DNA from: Lyophyllum atratum
Taxonomy: Eukaryota > Basidiomycota > Agaricomycetes > Agaricales > Lyophyllaceae
Length of the DNA stretch: 64,000 bases
Assembly: GCA_014905825.1 (NCBI GenBank)
Contig: JACGCN010000002.1
Span: forward strand, 2,294,001 to 2,358,000
Direction of reading: 5' to 3'
In this document: in pieces, positions 24,494-36,677 of the stretch
How positions within the stretch are numbered: position 1 is the stretch's first letter
Layout of the letters: each line of letters begins with the position of its first letter
Notes under the pieces: model-generated
What the model was told of the DNA's origin: nothing
Seen by the model: only the letters and a program-made list of their open reading frames with translations
Databases searched by the model: none
Position numbers and translations under genes: made by a program

Positions 24494-27400
24494 ATGAACA
24501 CGAATGGCATTGTAGGGCTCATAAGGCGCTTACGCGCCCTAACACTCGCACTTCTTCCTGTGGAAGTAGACCCAGAGGTTATCAATGAACCCACGAGTAG
24601 AGTTATCACCCCTCAAGTCATCTCTGCATACAGAGCAGCTGCAGGAGATTTCTTCGAGGCTGTACGTACTGGAGGTGGAGGGAAATCTAGAGATATCTCT
24701 CACTAACATGTTTCTGTAGCTTCCTTACTGTCTTCTTCGTGCCAAAGCAGAGTTTATGTGGGATGCTAACCACAACCCGGCTGATTATGGCGAAAATCGA
24801 GGACGAGGCACGTTGTTTGACTGGCGTCGGACGCGTTCAACCAACTCAATTTCGCGATTCTTTCAACAGCAATAGCCTGCGAAGTTCTGGCACGCAGGAT
24901 TGTGCATATAGCTCCACGAGATAGGTTGCACACAATCCTCTCATCCCGCTTCCGACACCGACAAATCGATGGCGACGAGAGTGACATGGCTAGTGCTCTC
25001 GAAGTCGCTATCGACTCGCATTGGTATGGACACCAACCTTCCTTTGTTCCTCTTACCTAATTTTACTATCAGTCCGATATTTCTGTCTTCGAGCGAAGCC
25101 CAAGACGGTATGATGTATCGTCTCCTCATGCCATATAGTTCCCTTCTCACGCTTTGCCTAGTTGTAAACGCTCTGTGGACGGGAGAACTTGTCCAGAAGA
25201 ATAACGCAAACAACGACATCGATTGCAAGTCCCCCTTTCTATATCCTTGCGTCATGTCACACCCTGACTATGCACGAAAAGACGTACCATACGCGGATAC
25301 CCGTGATCGTAGCTTCTGGGGCCATTTAAATCCTGAGAGACTCAGTGTTCCAAGGTTCTTGGGACTTCATAACTCGTGCCATTTTTACTAAGGCTTATTT
25401 TATCAGATACCAGAATATTTTCCGCATCATCATCTGGCTCTTCTTCCTCGTGGTATATTCACAAGCAGGTGAAATCTGTAGCATTCCTCGAGCGTCCATG
25501 TCTTCTGATGTATTACACAGTCCGCGAACCCCTGGAGCGATTGGGAAATGCACATAGATCATTCGACGAATGGGAGATCGTTCTTTACACTATGGCTCTT
25601 GCATTTACACTTGAGGGTATGTCTTCGTCATGAATCTTGATGCAAATCTCAGTGTTCTGACATGTCTCTTGAGCTAGACATGCACAAAGTATGACTCTAC
25701 CGCCTCGTGCTCCTGCCAAAGTTTGACCCTCGCGACAGTTTTACTCAATTCTACGACTCTCCACCTGGCGGGCATTCACTTTCTGGAACTTCGTTTCTTT
25801 CGTCACCGATTGTCTTCTGGTTACAGCGTTCATCCTACGTGTCGTTAGTTTGACCGGTAGGGCCGATGATGATGTGACCATGCAACTCCGGAGCTTCCAA
25901 GTCTTGAGTTTTGTTTCACCTTTGATATGGTGCGTTCATAGTGATATTATCCCCGTGCTCTCCCCAGACATTTACCCTGATCATGCAGGATGAGTAAGTT
26001 GTTCGCACATCTTGAAGGATCCCTTCCAATAACTCTGCGCATCAGAACTCATCACGGTCTTCGATGGTTACAAGTAAGGTTTTATAAAGTGCCTACATAC
26101 TACACACTTAACCGAAATACCACAACTAGGTACATTGGAACGATGCAGATATGTGTGGCCCGTATGTTGAAAGAGTCTGGCATATTTTTTGCGGTCAGCG
26201 CTTCCTCTGCCACCCTGCTATTTGATCCTAACGGCGACACAGCTTCTATCTGTGCTTGCGATCGGATTTGCCCAAGGATTATTCGCGTTAGACGCTGCTG
26301 ATGGCTCGACTGAACACCCATCGGTAGTATGTAACTTTAGCTGAAGATGCGAGCACAGGATAACAGATTTCCATACAGGTTATCCATCAACTAGTCCAAG
26401 CACTCCTACAGTAAGGTTTCGTTCTATCCTCCTACCACCTGTCTCCCTTACCCGCGACACAGAGCGCCCGACTATGAGAAATATTCAGGAAGGTAACCGA
26501 ATTTTGCCTCGCCGTCACGTCCGTATCTGACGTGAAAACAATACAGCCCGCCTGGTCTCTTGCTATACTACCTGTGGGTGATAGTCATATCAGAATATTC
26601 AAGGCAGTCTGACACTATACCAGGTGGAATACGGTGACTGCAATCGTCCTGCTCAACGTCCTCATCTCTCTCTTCTCTTCTGCATACTCCGACGTCAGTG
26701 CCTTCATAGTTTGTCAAATCACTTTTACTAAATTTTGACACCAGGTCGTCGACGATGCCGAAGCCCAATATTTGGCATTCTTTGCAAGCAAGACTGTTGG
26801 CATGATCAGAGCTCCAGATTCATTCGTTTATCCTGCCCCGTTTAACCTGATTGAAATATTCCTCGTTGCACCATTTGAGTACGTTCTTATCCCTGCCTAA
26901 AAGCCTCCTTCTCATATTCCCACAACGACTGTTAGGATGATCCCGTACTTCCGACTGGGCGCTAAAGCATATGCCAAGGTGCTTTCATATCCTGATCCAG
27001 AGTTGCTCAGTGCTGATACCAGCTCAAAACATAGCTCAACCGATATGTCATGCTCGTTGTCTTCTTCGTACCGTTGTCTGTGCTTGCTTTCTATGAATCG
27101 ACCTTCGACAGGCGGAAGCATACTTGGATGAACAACTGGCTGAGGGGCGATGATGAGGGTCCCGAAGATTATCCAGAGGCCAGGGATCCCGACGGCGACG
27201 AGGCTACTGGGCTGCAGATCAGCAAGGTGCCATTCGAGGAATTGACCAAGCTGCTCCCAGACACTCAGGAGGTCAGTGCTTTGAACTGCTCCTATATATT
27301 GGTACTGAACATAGGGCAGTCGAGTGAATCGGCAATCATCAAAGAGATGCGCAAGACAGCAAAGTCGACTCATGCGACTATCATCGGGAAGATGCAAAAG

Positions 27401-27508
27401 GAGATCAAGGATCTGAAGGAGGAATTAGCCCTCAGACCCACAATACAGCAGATCCAGGATCTTCTCAAGGAACAAACGGCGGCTATAATCAAGAACCAGG
27501 ATAATTAA
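24494..27508 (+). CDS. YVC1: Yvc1-type TRP cation channel
   Basis: I join 22 exons into 627 aa: 24494-24661, 24720-24807, 24870-25023, 25073-25107, 25162-25224, 25282-25354, 25407-25468, 25521-25616, 25678-25688, 25739-25929, 25989-25993, 26046-26073, 26130-26193, 26243-26326, 26379-26410, 26463-26492, 26547-26573, 26624-26693, 26745-26878, 26936-26978, 27035-27271, 27320-27508. In yeast Yvc1 releases Ca2+ from the vacuole. A soluble head (TSRVITPQVISAYRAAAGDF, LRAKAEFMWDANHNPADYGE) is followed by several membrane segments (IFRIIIWLFFLVVYSQ, FWNFVSFVTDCLLVTAFIL, GIFFALLSVLAIGFAQGLF, NTVTAIVLLNVLISLFSSAY, VMLVVFFVPLSVLAFY) and a C-terminal coiled coil. Exon 9 is 11 nt and exon 11 is 5 nt; introns 2 and 5 begin with GC. 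The N-terminal start is the least certain part. Confidence 0.85.
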
Positions 27509-27733
27509 CAAACGGCCCATGGACAGAACCGAGACAAGAGACAATGTACATGATGATATATGACTTTTTTGATACAATTTACTGTGACATACCTACCTAC
27601 CTACTAGCCTTGCATATACGCGGTACGAAGTTCGATTGTTGTTTCGATAGCGGTTACAATGTTGGATGCGATGTCGGACGGCACAATGGATATTACGAAT
27701 GCCAGGAAATGGGAGACCGTTGAGTGTTCCGAG

Positions 27734-28512
27734 TTATTGCACTGTCAGAGGCTCTCGCACAAGTTGGGTTAATAGATGCATGGAGTGGACGAAAAATGGT
27801 CGAATCTCGTTGATCTCCATGGAGCAAAGATTTGGAAGCTGTCGAATACCGGTTGTTCATAGGGGCGCATGGTGTGATGTAAAAGAAAGACGTACACTGA
27901 GTTCACTGTGATCAAGGGTTTTGAGACCGTCCCGACTCTTAGCTTGCCTGGCCTCTCGAAGGTCCTTGAGGAGGGATCTGAGTTTGTCAGGATTCTCTAG
28001 ATCGTCTGACGCGCTTTTGAAATGTTATTGACGCGATTGTGCTCGTAAGGGACGGCAGTAACACGCACACATCAAGCAGGACTTTGGACACCTCCGCGAA
28101 ACGGAAAGGAAGGTCACTGAAGCCAGGTTGTGATGTCTCGCGATTTAGACGATCTTGGAGGAAGTCTTCATGAAAGATTCAAGCCTGAGAGACAGCTCGA
28201 CTACGACTGACGAATACACACCGACATTGAGCCACGCAGGCGCGACAATGTGACATTTCTTTTTCGATTTCAGATTCAATGCCATCCATATTGGAACGCT
28301 GGCTTTATTGGGAGGTCTTAGAGGTCCATACGCGCCCTGAGAGACTTCAGCTCTAGCTGCCATCGCGGGTCGCGGGTAGGGATGAGATGTACCGAAATAA
28401 ACGCGGTCCTTTCCATGGAGATTAATGGAACAATTTCAATAAGTTGTTGCGACGAAATAAGCTCGAGCTCTGGAGGCGTTATTGACACTCGTAGGCCGTC
28501 TGGGAGAGCCAT
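27734..28512 (-). CDS. PSF2: GINS complex subunit Psf2 (DNA replication)
   Basis: Five exons on the minus strand (28512-28393, 28336-28222, 28153-28069, 28013-27896, 27838-27734) give 180 aa. Psf2 is one of four GINS subunits that join Mcm2-7 and Cdc45 in the replicative helicase. Motifs: MALPDGLRVSITPPELELIS, IVPLISMERTAFISGAYGPL, VPIWMALNLKSKKKCHIVAP, PFRFAEVSKVLLDVASDDLE, KLRSLLKDLREARQAKSRDG and LCSMEINEIRPFFVHSMHLL. It lies tail-to-tail with YVC1 (225 bp) and head-to-head with the haspin gene (281 bp). Confidence 0.93.
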
Positions 28513-28793
28513 TGTAGAGAAGGAGAAGATGCCAGTGACTCTGAGGGTCCAGGTCGCTTGTCGGGACGCGGTCTGTCAGTGTTTGACGGTGTGTGTCGGT
28601 GGCATGACCACGTGATCTGGCGCGTCTTGGTTGATTCTCAAAATAGAACAGGTTCTGTCTGTCTCCTCTTCCGCAACGATAGCTGGCACTGCCTCTCTTT
28701 CATTCCACCATTTTTTGGTCGACAATACCGATCTCCACAGACGACCTTGCACTGACAGTGACTCTACTGTTCTTTGCATTAGTACTGGCCATT
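28513..28793. promoter_or_regulatory. PSF2/haspin bidirectional promoter (281 bp)
   Basis: Space between divergent start codons. It carries CACGTGAT at 28609-28616 and CT-rich tracts (CTGTCTCCTCTTCC) before the haspin start. Confidence 0.55.
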
Positions 28794-31501
28794 ATGCTTG
28801 GTACACGAACGAAACAAATCTACTCCTATGGGAAGCGTAACCAACGCATCATAAATGTCTCGGAAAATGGGGAGAGGAAACCGTTTCCCAGCATTTTTGA
28901 TGATACTGAACCAGTACCACTGGCTCCGATTGCGTCTAAAATGAAGAAACGCGAGCACATTGCACATGCGAAGTCCAAGACGCCATCTCCGAAGACAGTA
29001 CGCATGCGTCGGAAGAAGCTGCTTTCTCCAACTCCTTCCCCCGTAAAGAGGCACATTCGAGTCGCTCAGCTTATCGGCGCCGAGGTCCACGCAAAGGAGT
29101 TGCCAGCTCTACCGCTAAAGGCTCCTGCGTCGAAGAAGACTATCAACACAAGTCCGCCTCGCGCTCCATTGGCTCATTTTAGTCTCAATGTACCAGGATC
29201 ACCCGCTGTCTCTACTACCAAAATTCGCAAGGCAAAGGCAGAAGGTGGGAAAGGCACGTCTCTGAAACCGAGCAAACCTTTCGCACCATTCGTCGATGTG
29301 GATATAATCGTTTTGGATGATGCTGGGAGGACTGTACGCCAGGAGAGAAGAGTATCGCGGACGAACGTCGTATCGAAACCCGCAGCGCAAGACGTTCAAA
29401 AGCCGTCAAAAGTATCTGTTTCTCGGAGGAAACAAAGTATCTTCCCAGACGAGGGTGCGGACGGCGACGAGGATGTAGAGTCTGTAAAGCAACCGAAACG
29501 TCCTGTCCGACGTGCTGTCCTTACCATCTACTCGGATGACTCTGAATCAGAAGACGACGCCCCATTACCCTCCCGAAATCGAAGCTCGAACGCTCCCACC
29601 ATTCCACAACCTGCCCCCCTACCTCCGCCTAAGGCTGGCCCGTCGTGCATAATGGTCGAAGTTCTCATCCCTCCCGCGCCATATCCCATCAAGAAGCAAC
29701 TATTCGCCCCATCAAAGGCCCCCTCCCCTCCTCCCATTAAGGCACCTCTACCACCACTTGTCCCCGTGACACGCTACCAGAATCTCTCGCCTCCTGTAGC
29801 GCGCCCACGGCAACTGACTCCGATTCGTCACCGGGGTGGCAGAAATCTTTTCGCACCACCATCACCACCCTCTCCATTTACCTCAACAGACCTCGATCTG
29901 TCTCTCGATTTTGAGGAATTGAGTATCTCTGCTTCTTCACAACACACTGCCTCATATCCTCACGAGGACGAGATTCCAGGCTATCTGATGCCCCTGCTGG
30001 CTGAGTGCGGTCAGGAAGCGTGTGGGCCAATCGACTTCTCTTCCTTCATTGAAACGTTTCCCTACGATCGTGCCGTCCGATCAGATGCCTGTCATTTAGG
30101 TGATGTACGGTTTAGAAAGATTGGTGAGGCCAGTTACTCTGAAGTCTTTGGGATCGGAGATGTGGTCCTTAAAGTTATTCCTTTGAGGGATGAGACCGGT
30201 GGAAGCGCGTCCGATCTCAAGACTAACGGGCGACCCAACGAGGACGGGCAACAGGAAGAAGACGGACCTGCACCCAGCGATGCCAAGGACGTATTGAAGG
30301 AGATAATCGTGACCCACGCGATGGGAGAGGTTTGCGACGGTTTCGTAAAGCTTCTGAAGGCGTATGTTGTTCGAGGCAAATACCCCGAGGTTCTATTGCG
30401 CCTCTGGGATGAATATCATTCGAACAAGGGCTCTGAGAGTGTGCGGCCTGGTACGTCAATATCGTGGCTATCAGCAGCAGCATCTAGATGAAAGTTTGTC
30501 GCCAGATAAATTCCTTGTCTCCCAGATTTACGCCATCATCGTTCTTCCCAATGGCGGACCCGACCTCGAGGCTTACAAATTCGTGAACGCCGGTAAGATG
30601 GGCTGGAGACAGGCATGCAGCCTATTCTGGCAAGTTGCCAAGGCTCTGGCACATGCAGAGCAGCTCGTTTCATTTGAGGTATGTACTTATACCGCCTCGT
30701 ACTGCCTTTTCGCTGATTATGATGCACCCATCAGCATCGTGATCTTCATCTCGGCCAAATCTTGGTGAAGGACCTGCCCATGCCCGCTGCGCTTCCTCTC
30801 CGGGCGCGGAACCAGAACTCTAAACCCAGCCCGTCGTCTCGCGTCTATATGGACGATCCAAGTCATGGTGTACGAGCAACTCTAATTGACCTGGGCCTGT
30901 CGAGAATGGATGCAGGCGATGGGGAAGGTGGCGAGATGGTTCACTGGACACCATTCGAGGAAGAGGTGTTCATGGGTGAAGGTAAACAGTTACCTCCACT
31001 CCAAGTCCGGGCTGTGAAACTAATCGTTATCCTTCATGGGCTCAGGCGACTATCAGTTTGACGTGTATCGCATGATGCAGGAGCATAATGGTGGTGCATG
31101 GGAGGAATTTAAGCCTCTCACCAATGTCATGGTACGCTTCCATTGAAAATGCATTCCAACCTACTAGGCTCCGTTAACATGTGCATTAGTGGCTCCATTA
31201 CCTGGCTGTGAAGTTGCTACAGGGAAAACGCCTGAAAGCCCCACCAGCCTCACGGACCTCCCGAGCGCTCGACGCTGCCGCGTTCACAGAAAAGGACTGT
31301 TACGACTGTCTCACCGACATCGAGCGCTGGCTCCAAAGTTGTATCACGGCCATTGCGACGGCCCCAAAGCCGTCGAAAGCCAAGGGGAGGAGGAAAACGC
31401 AGGCTCCGTTGCCTCACAAGCCCTTGGCGTCGATGAGTCCAGCGTGCGCGGGAGAAATTGTGGCGTACGCTGTGAAGAAGGGGTGGATACAGCCCATTTG
31501 A
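28794..31501 (+). CDS. haspin-type histone H3 Thr3 kinase
   Basis: Five exons (28794-30450, 30506-30678, 30735-30981, 31046-31131, 31190-31501) give 824 aa. Haspin phosphorylates histone H3 Thr3 to recruit the chromosomal passenger complex in mitosis. The first 430 residues are basic and Pro/Ser-rich, after an RTKQIYSYGKR start. The kinase region shows a glycine-rich loop (KIGEASYSEVF), the Lys in DVVLKVIPL, a long acidic insert, the catalytic loop EHRDLHLGQILV, a DFG-equivalent ATLIDLGLSRMD as in haspin instead of DFG, and a C lobe with GDYQFDVYRMMQ and NVMWLHYLAVKLL. The order of motifs and the DxxLSR variant separate it from ordinary kinases. The start is the second in-frame candidate (ATG 28794); an upstream open stretch lacks ATG. 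Confidence 0.9.
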
Positions 31502-31906
31502 ATGTGACATTGCTAGTGCAGTCAATTTCGCAAATTTTAAGGGATCTGTGTTTTTAGTTAACTTGCTGGATGTATGTCATTGTAGTTATCGTTTTGTACA
31601 CGATATCAGGACAGATGTATTTGTGTTTCGAGTGTAGGAGGTGTCGCGGTACTGCTGGTACATAAATTTTTACTGGAGATAGAAAGAAAACAAAATTATA
31701 GATCTAGATCTAGATTTGGGTATGTGGGGTATATATGCAGAATAGGGAGAAATGGCAAGGTTACTACGTACATACAGCCTGCTATGAAAATCGTAGTGGA
31801 GTGGCAATGGCGGAAACTCCGCAAAAATAGTCAAGGACCCCGAATTGTCCGTTGGCGTCAACCAGAGGGCAGCAGTAACAAGATCCGGTGGAAGAGCCAA
31901 GAGCGG
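31502..31906. other. intergenic between convergent haspin and KRE6-like genes
   Basis: No gene seen. A short AGATCT/CTAGAT repeat at about 31700-31716 is the only visible pattern. Confidence 0.5.
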
Positions 31907-34478
31907 TCAGCAAGACTCGATAAACGAGTTCTTCGGGAAGGGTTGACCAAAGTCACCTCTCCAGGTAGTGAAATTGGGGTTTGAATATGCATCGATGTAC
32001 CTGTCGAAGATCGAAGGATAGGTCAAGCTATAAAAGGTTCCTGCGAAGGGTCGCACTTACTTGTTGATGTAGTCTGTGGTTGGAAAGTTTGGTGGGTTGC
32101 ATCCAATGTTGATCATTTTAGGGTCCTGGTATACTCGAATATAATCCACTCGCATGCGGGTTGGAAAGGTTAAGTGGGCAAAGTCGATGTGACCAAAATT
32201 CCTAGACATGCCGAGGTTCATAATCAAGTACTGTGTGATTTTCAGCGCATTAGGAAGGTAAAGTGGGGGAGTTTCCTGGAGAGACGAACCATTGGCTCCT
32301 GCGAAATCGACCTTGCAGAAATGCTGACAGATGGGTCGGGACCTACACCAGGAGCATTCAGTGTCCAGGAAGTGGCATTTCCAGACACCCAAGAAATATA
32401 CTGCGGCGGGTTGAGTAAATGTGCGGGGATAGGTCGCATCAGGAATAACTCACAGCGTCATCATATCCTGGCTTGTACTGTCATATTCGTCAGAATAATT
32501 GATGAGGCTTGATCCAGTATATAGTAACATACCTCAAACCCATAAACGGAGTAGCAGTTCTCCTCCAATTCGTAGCACAGCTGATTTGTGTCAGTGACAA
32601 CGGAATTCGCCTGCTGCGTGGCACTGCCCCTGAAGCTATTCTGGACAGAAATCGCGGGGTCGTCAATAATCATATTGTCTGAAGTATTTTGCCAGATCCA
32701 TGCATGGTTGAAGGGCTGTTCAGTAAGGTATGAGAGACTTGTAAGAGAAGATCGCAATCAAGAGCATACCGCAAACTGCGCTGATTGAGATACTTGCCCT
32801 CTGCGAGGTTTTCCTGTGACCTGGGAGTGGATTCGAGTTGACCGCACGTCAAATAGAGAGAAGAGGCTTATGTACCTGAGCTTCGATGACATCGATCTCG
32901 GGCGCAGCACGTCCGACAAATGAGCCGTCATCGTGCTTGGGTCCTGGGTGGGTATCATCGCCGAGGCAGGTACACCGGGACAGCCGTTGGCCTGGAAGAT
33001 ACGACAAGGCATCGCCATAACTTGGGTCGCCGTCAATAGTAGCGGCATAAGGCTGACCATTGAAGGTCTGGTTTGGTGCCGTACCAACGTCGCAGGCATC
33101 GTAGGCGTAAGGCCACTATGCATAGCTTGTTCAACGAAGTGGGGGGGGGGGCAAGAAAGAACTTACCATCCCCTCGAGTGTGGCGCCGTATCCCGCACGG
33201 CCAAGATTACCCATGGTCCATATTGCTGGCCACATACCCACGGTATTGTGGGCTCCAGGAAGCTGGACTGAGGTCTCAATCATGCCACCTGTGAAACAAA
33301 ATTTATTCCTAGAAGTGTCAAACCTCGTTAGTTTCAAGAAAGGGGAGGACTGCGCAATTAGACTACCATGTCGAGATAAAGCCTTTGAAAAGGTGAGAGA
33401 TACCCAAGGGCAACGAGGGGGGGAACACACCTCCTTGGTAGTTCAGCCCATGTGTCTGCATCTCAGTAAATTCGATGACAAGAGAGCCGTTTTCCGTAGT
33501 GATCGCAGCAGGATCATACCATTCCAGATTGTTAGTAGCCTTTGAGAATTTAGCCGCTGCTGATCCAGGTCAAAGGCCGAGAAATAAGCTAACCCAGTAG
33601 TGAAGGTCAGCTGCCTCCCAGTAGGGATCGTCCCCTGGATAGAATGAACGGCCGTCTGTGTTGAATTCGTCGGAAAAGACAAGTTGCCATCGAGAGCCGT
33701 CTCTGCGTGAATCTCGGAAATGCGCATCTTCCGGTGTCTCAAGGTCGATAAGCCCAAAATTGCCTATCGATGGCACCTGAGAAGAAAGACGTCATTGAGC
33801 CCGGGCCACGTGAGGGAAAATGGCACCCACCTGGCCGGTTGAATTGACTCCACCGAGGTTGAATGCATTTTGTCCGTCTTTCAGCTTGCGCAGGTAGGAA
33901 AAAACTGGATAGCCGATACTAAAGAATTCATTAGTCGATGCTATATGAGAGATAGCGGGTGGAGGATACAATAGCATCAAGAAACCTGTGATAAGAAAAA
34001 TAAGACACCCCAGGTTGGCCACTCCTCTCCGCGAGAAGGACAGGTCATAATCGTCCTTCAATTTGCCTAGCTGAGTATCAGGATTGTGAATCTCGTCGTC
34101 AGCTTCCACAAGCTCAGTCGATAAATCCGAGCCCCATTGTCGAGGATCGGGAGCGAGAGAGAACTGAACACAAGGCAAAGAAAATTTATCAGAACGAAGA
34201 AGCCCACGGTACACCATGAACCTCACTTTATCAGCGACAGTACTCAGCCTTGAGCCATCGAAAGAGTAGGGGGTTTCTGAGCCCGTCTAATGTAATTATA
34301 ACATAAGACAGTCTAGCAAAGTGCTCAAACAAAATGTACTCACCCAGCTTTCTCGATATAATTTGCCAGACGAAGGAGAAGAAGATAAGAAGTGTGAGCC
34401 CGGCGGTAGGAGGAGGAGACTACGAGTCGGCGTCGATGAGGGACTTTTTGTCGAGTCCTCTGCGTTTGGGGAAGTCAT
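31907..34478 (-). CDS. KRE6/SKN1-type GH16 beta-glucan synthesis protein
   Basis: Thirteen exons on the minus strand (34478-34344, 34286-33970, 33918-33831, 33776-33594, 33539-33431, 33288-33167, 33115-32876, 32820-32770, 32715-32533, 32477-32454, 32400-32290, 32230-32061, 32000-31907) give 608 aa. It is a type II membrane protein: Ser/Thr-rich cytosolic head, one membrane segment ([17 protein letters not shown]), then a lumenal GH16/SKN1 domain with [50 protein letters not shown] and the catalytic-type motif EIDVIEAQ, ending [18 protein letters not shown]. Kre6 and Skn1 are needed for beta-1,6-glucan in yeast. The intron 33969-33919 is 51 nt with no stop, so keeping it would lengthen the membrane-proximal part in frame. 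An 11-base G-run lies in the intron at 33141-33151. Confidence 0.9.
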
Positions 34479-35198
34479 GAGAAACGAGAAGAAAATTGAA
34501 TGGGTGGAGCAGGGGGGTGAGACGTCGTAATTTGCATAATATGTAATGGCGAGAATGCTCAAAGCTAGAACCTGGCCAAAAATAGAACCACTACGTACAA
34601 GGCGCCAAGGACTGTTCTCCTGCGCCGTGATATACTTCCGAGACGGTGTATAGTAGCGCGCCTCGTCGTAGCCACAGTTGACTAGTGCGATTTTATTGTC
34701 TCAAGTAGCGTGGCTGCAATTGAATTCGCCCCGCAGATGAAGCGACGAATTGAAGTGGGATGGCATCTAAGCAGTGTTGACATCTAAGTTAGCGATGAAT
34801 TCGAACGTCATTGGCAACAGCTTCTGATGAATCGCCTGGGGGTGGAGTCCTTATCGTCGAATGAAGGCCTGGTTCTCGGTGCAAATGAAGAACACGAAAT
34901 TAAGCTGGTCCTACGAAGCGTCCTGGATTCTGCAAAAACGAGGGTTATTCCAGTCATGTCAGAAACGTAGAGTTTCCTATGGGCAGTCTTGTACAGTGTA
35001 TAAGATACCACTGAGGAAGAGAGTAGTTCCGGTTCGGAGACAAATCGGTCGGAGAATGAATTTCAGGTAATTGCCGTCCCGCGGAAAGTGTCACCGCCAC
35101 AACTTCTCCTCGGAGTCTCTATCGAACTTCATGATCAGAGTGTCAGTATAATAAACTCCTCCTCGTCCCTCTCCTCCCTGGCAGACCGCTGCGGCAAC
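34479..35198. other. shared upstream region of KRE6-like and F-box genes
   Basis: No gene seen between the divergent starts. The frame of the F-box gene is open back to about 35088 without a better ATG. Confidence 0.5.
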
Positions 35199-36677
35199 AT
35201 GACTTTTGAGGGTTTGCCCGTTGAGCTAATAGGAGACATAATGGGGGAACTAGATCTTGGGTCTCTGATCACGGTTTCTTACCTGTCCAAGAGACTTTAT
35301 GCCATCGCGTCCGACTCTTCTTTGAACCCTTGGCGTCGACCCATTCTTCGGACACTTCGTACAGACGACTACGAGGTGCACCTCAGGAACCTCAGCATTC
35401 GCTCTACCGTTCCGCGACAGAACTGGATTGAAATACTGAGTCTGGCTCTTCCGTCTTTTATTCTTTACGAAGCCACACTCCCAAACCTCAAGTCTGACGA
35501 ATGGGAGGAATGTTTCAATCGGCGGTTTCTTCCCGGATGGCGCAGGTGGAGAAAAGATGGCTCTTGGAAAAAGGCTTATATGAAGTCAGTCCTTGCTTTG
35601 CAAATGTATGTGTCCAATCTAGTTGATTTTTCTATCAGAGCGTTGCATCGTGTGTCACATCGCACAGAGACCAATTGCACTGCCGACGAATCATGGACCA
35701 GGTCGGCATATTCTCTTTCTCCAGCGTGAAACGTGGCTCAATATTACAGATACATCGTGTTGAATCGCAACGGTTCTGCTAATGAGCTCGAAATTACCTC
35801 GCGTAATTTCAATCCCCTCGTTTTATTCAATGAAATGAAGTATGTTCATCCTCTCAGCATGAGGCCCTGCCCTCATCGTTCCTCAGACTTCAGAGCAATT
35901 TATCGCACCTTGAGACTCGGACCAGGGTTTGTCAATGCTCACGTAGCAAAGAAGTATGCCTTGCTAATAATTAGCAGCTGGTCATCGAGTTCGCTGACGT
36001 TCGCATCCTTGCATTTGGTACTCTTAACCGGCCTCAAAGCACACTGACTTTCAATCCCAATGCTCATCTGTTGTTGCACCCTCCCGGCATCGGCGTTGGA
36101 TGCCTGGACGACGCATCCGAGCGATACTCTGTCTCGAGTATGAACACACTCGTTGAGGATCACGGTGTCTATCCCTTGCACGAACTGGCTTTGCCAGCCT
36201 ATAGTACGCTAGCTTGCTCTGACATTTCCACCTCTTCATGACATGTCATACTTATAGCGTACCATTCATCGCCTGAGACGTATACCCGACCTACACACCC
36301 TCTCCCTGCGCCATCACACGCAAACTACCCTTTCTATACCACAGGGGGCGGCGACAAACGCTGGTTGGGCTCTGGTGAGGTTGAAGAAGAAGGCCTTAGA
36401 TGGGTCGGTGGTCTTATGTACGTCTCTCCTAGTCAGTCCCTTGTCGCACTGGAACAGCTAAGATGACCCGTCACCCCTCAGGCTCATCGCTCAACTCGTC
36501 GGTCCCCACACTCACGATTTATCCGGAGATTGGCCCCCTCTCCAAGATTTAGATCTCGTTGTAGGTCTCGGACGGAATCAGTATGCTTCCTTCACTTGGG
36601 CGGACCTTTGGGCAATTGCGCCCTGGATGGAGGAGAGGATTACCAAGAAAATCCAAGGACCGGGTTTAGGTAACTGA
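35199..36677 (+). CDS. F-box protein
   Basis: Seven exons (35199-35584, 35639-35701, 35750-35839, 35887-35926, 35975-36203, 36258-36417, 36482-36677) give 387 aa. The first 45 residues match an F-box (FEGLPVELIGDIMGELDLGS, LITVSYLSKRLYAIASDSS), which binds Skp1 in an SCF ubiquitin ligase. The remainder has no repeat type I can name; conserved-looking parts are NPWRRPILRTLRTDDYEVHL, WIEILSLALPSFILYEATLP and DLDLVVGLGRNQYASFTWAD. Agaricomycetes have large F-box families, and substrate identity cannot be read here. All joins keep the frame; the 40-nt fourth exon is the least certain. Confidence 0.8.

Noticed and set aside
31690..31720. AGATCT/CTAGAT short repeat
   Set aside because: Only two to three units; typical local simple sequence.
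33141..33151. Run of 11 G
   Set aside because: It lies in a KRE6-like intron, where on the coding strand it is a pyrimidine tract before the acceptor.
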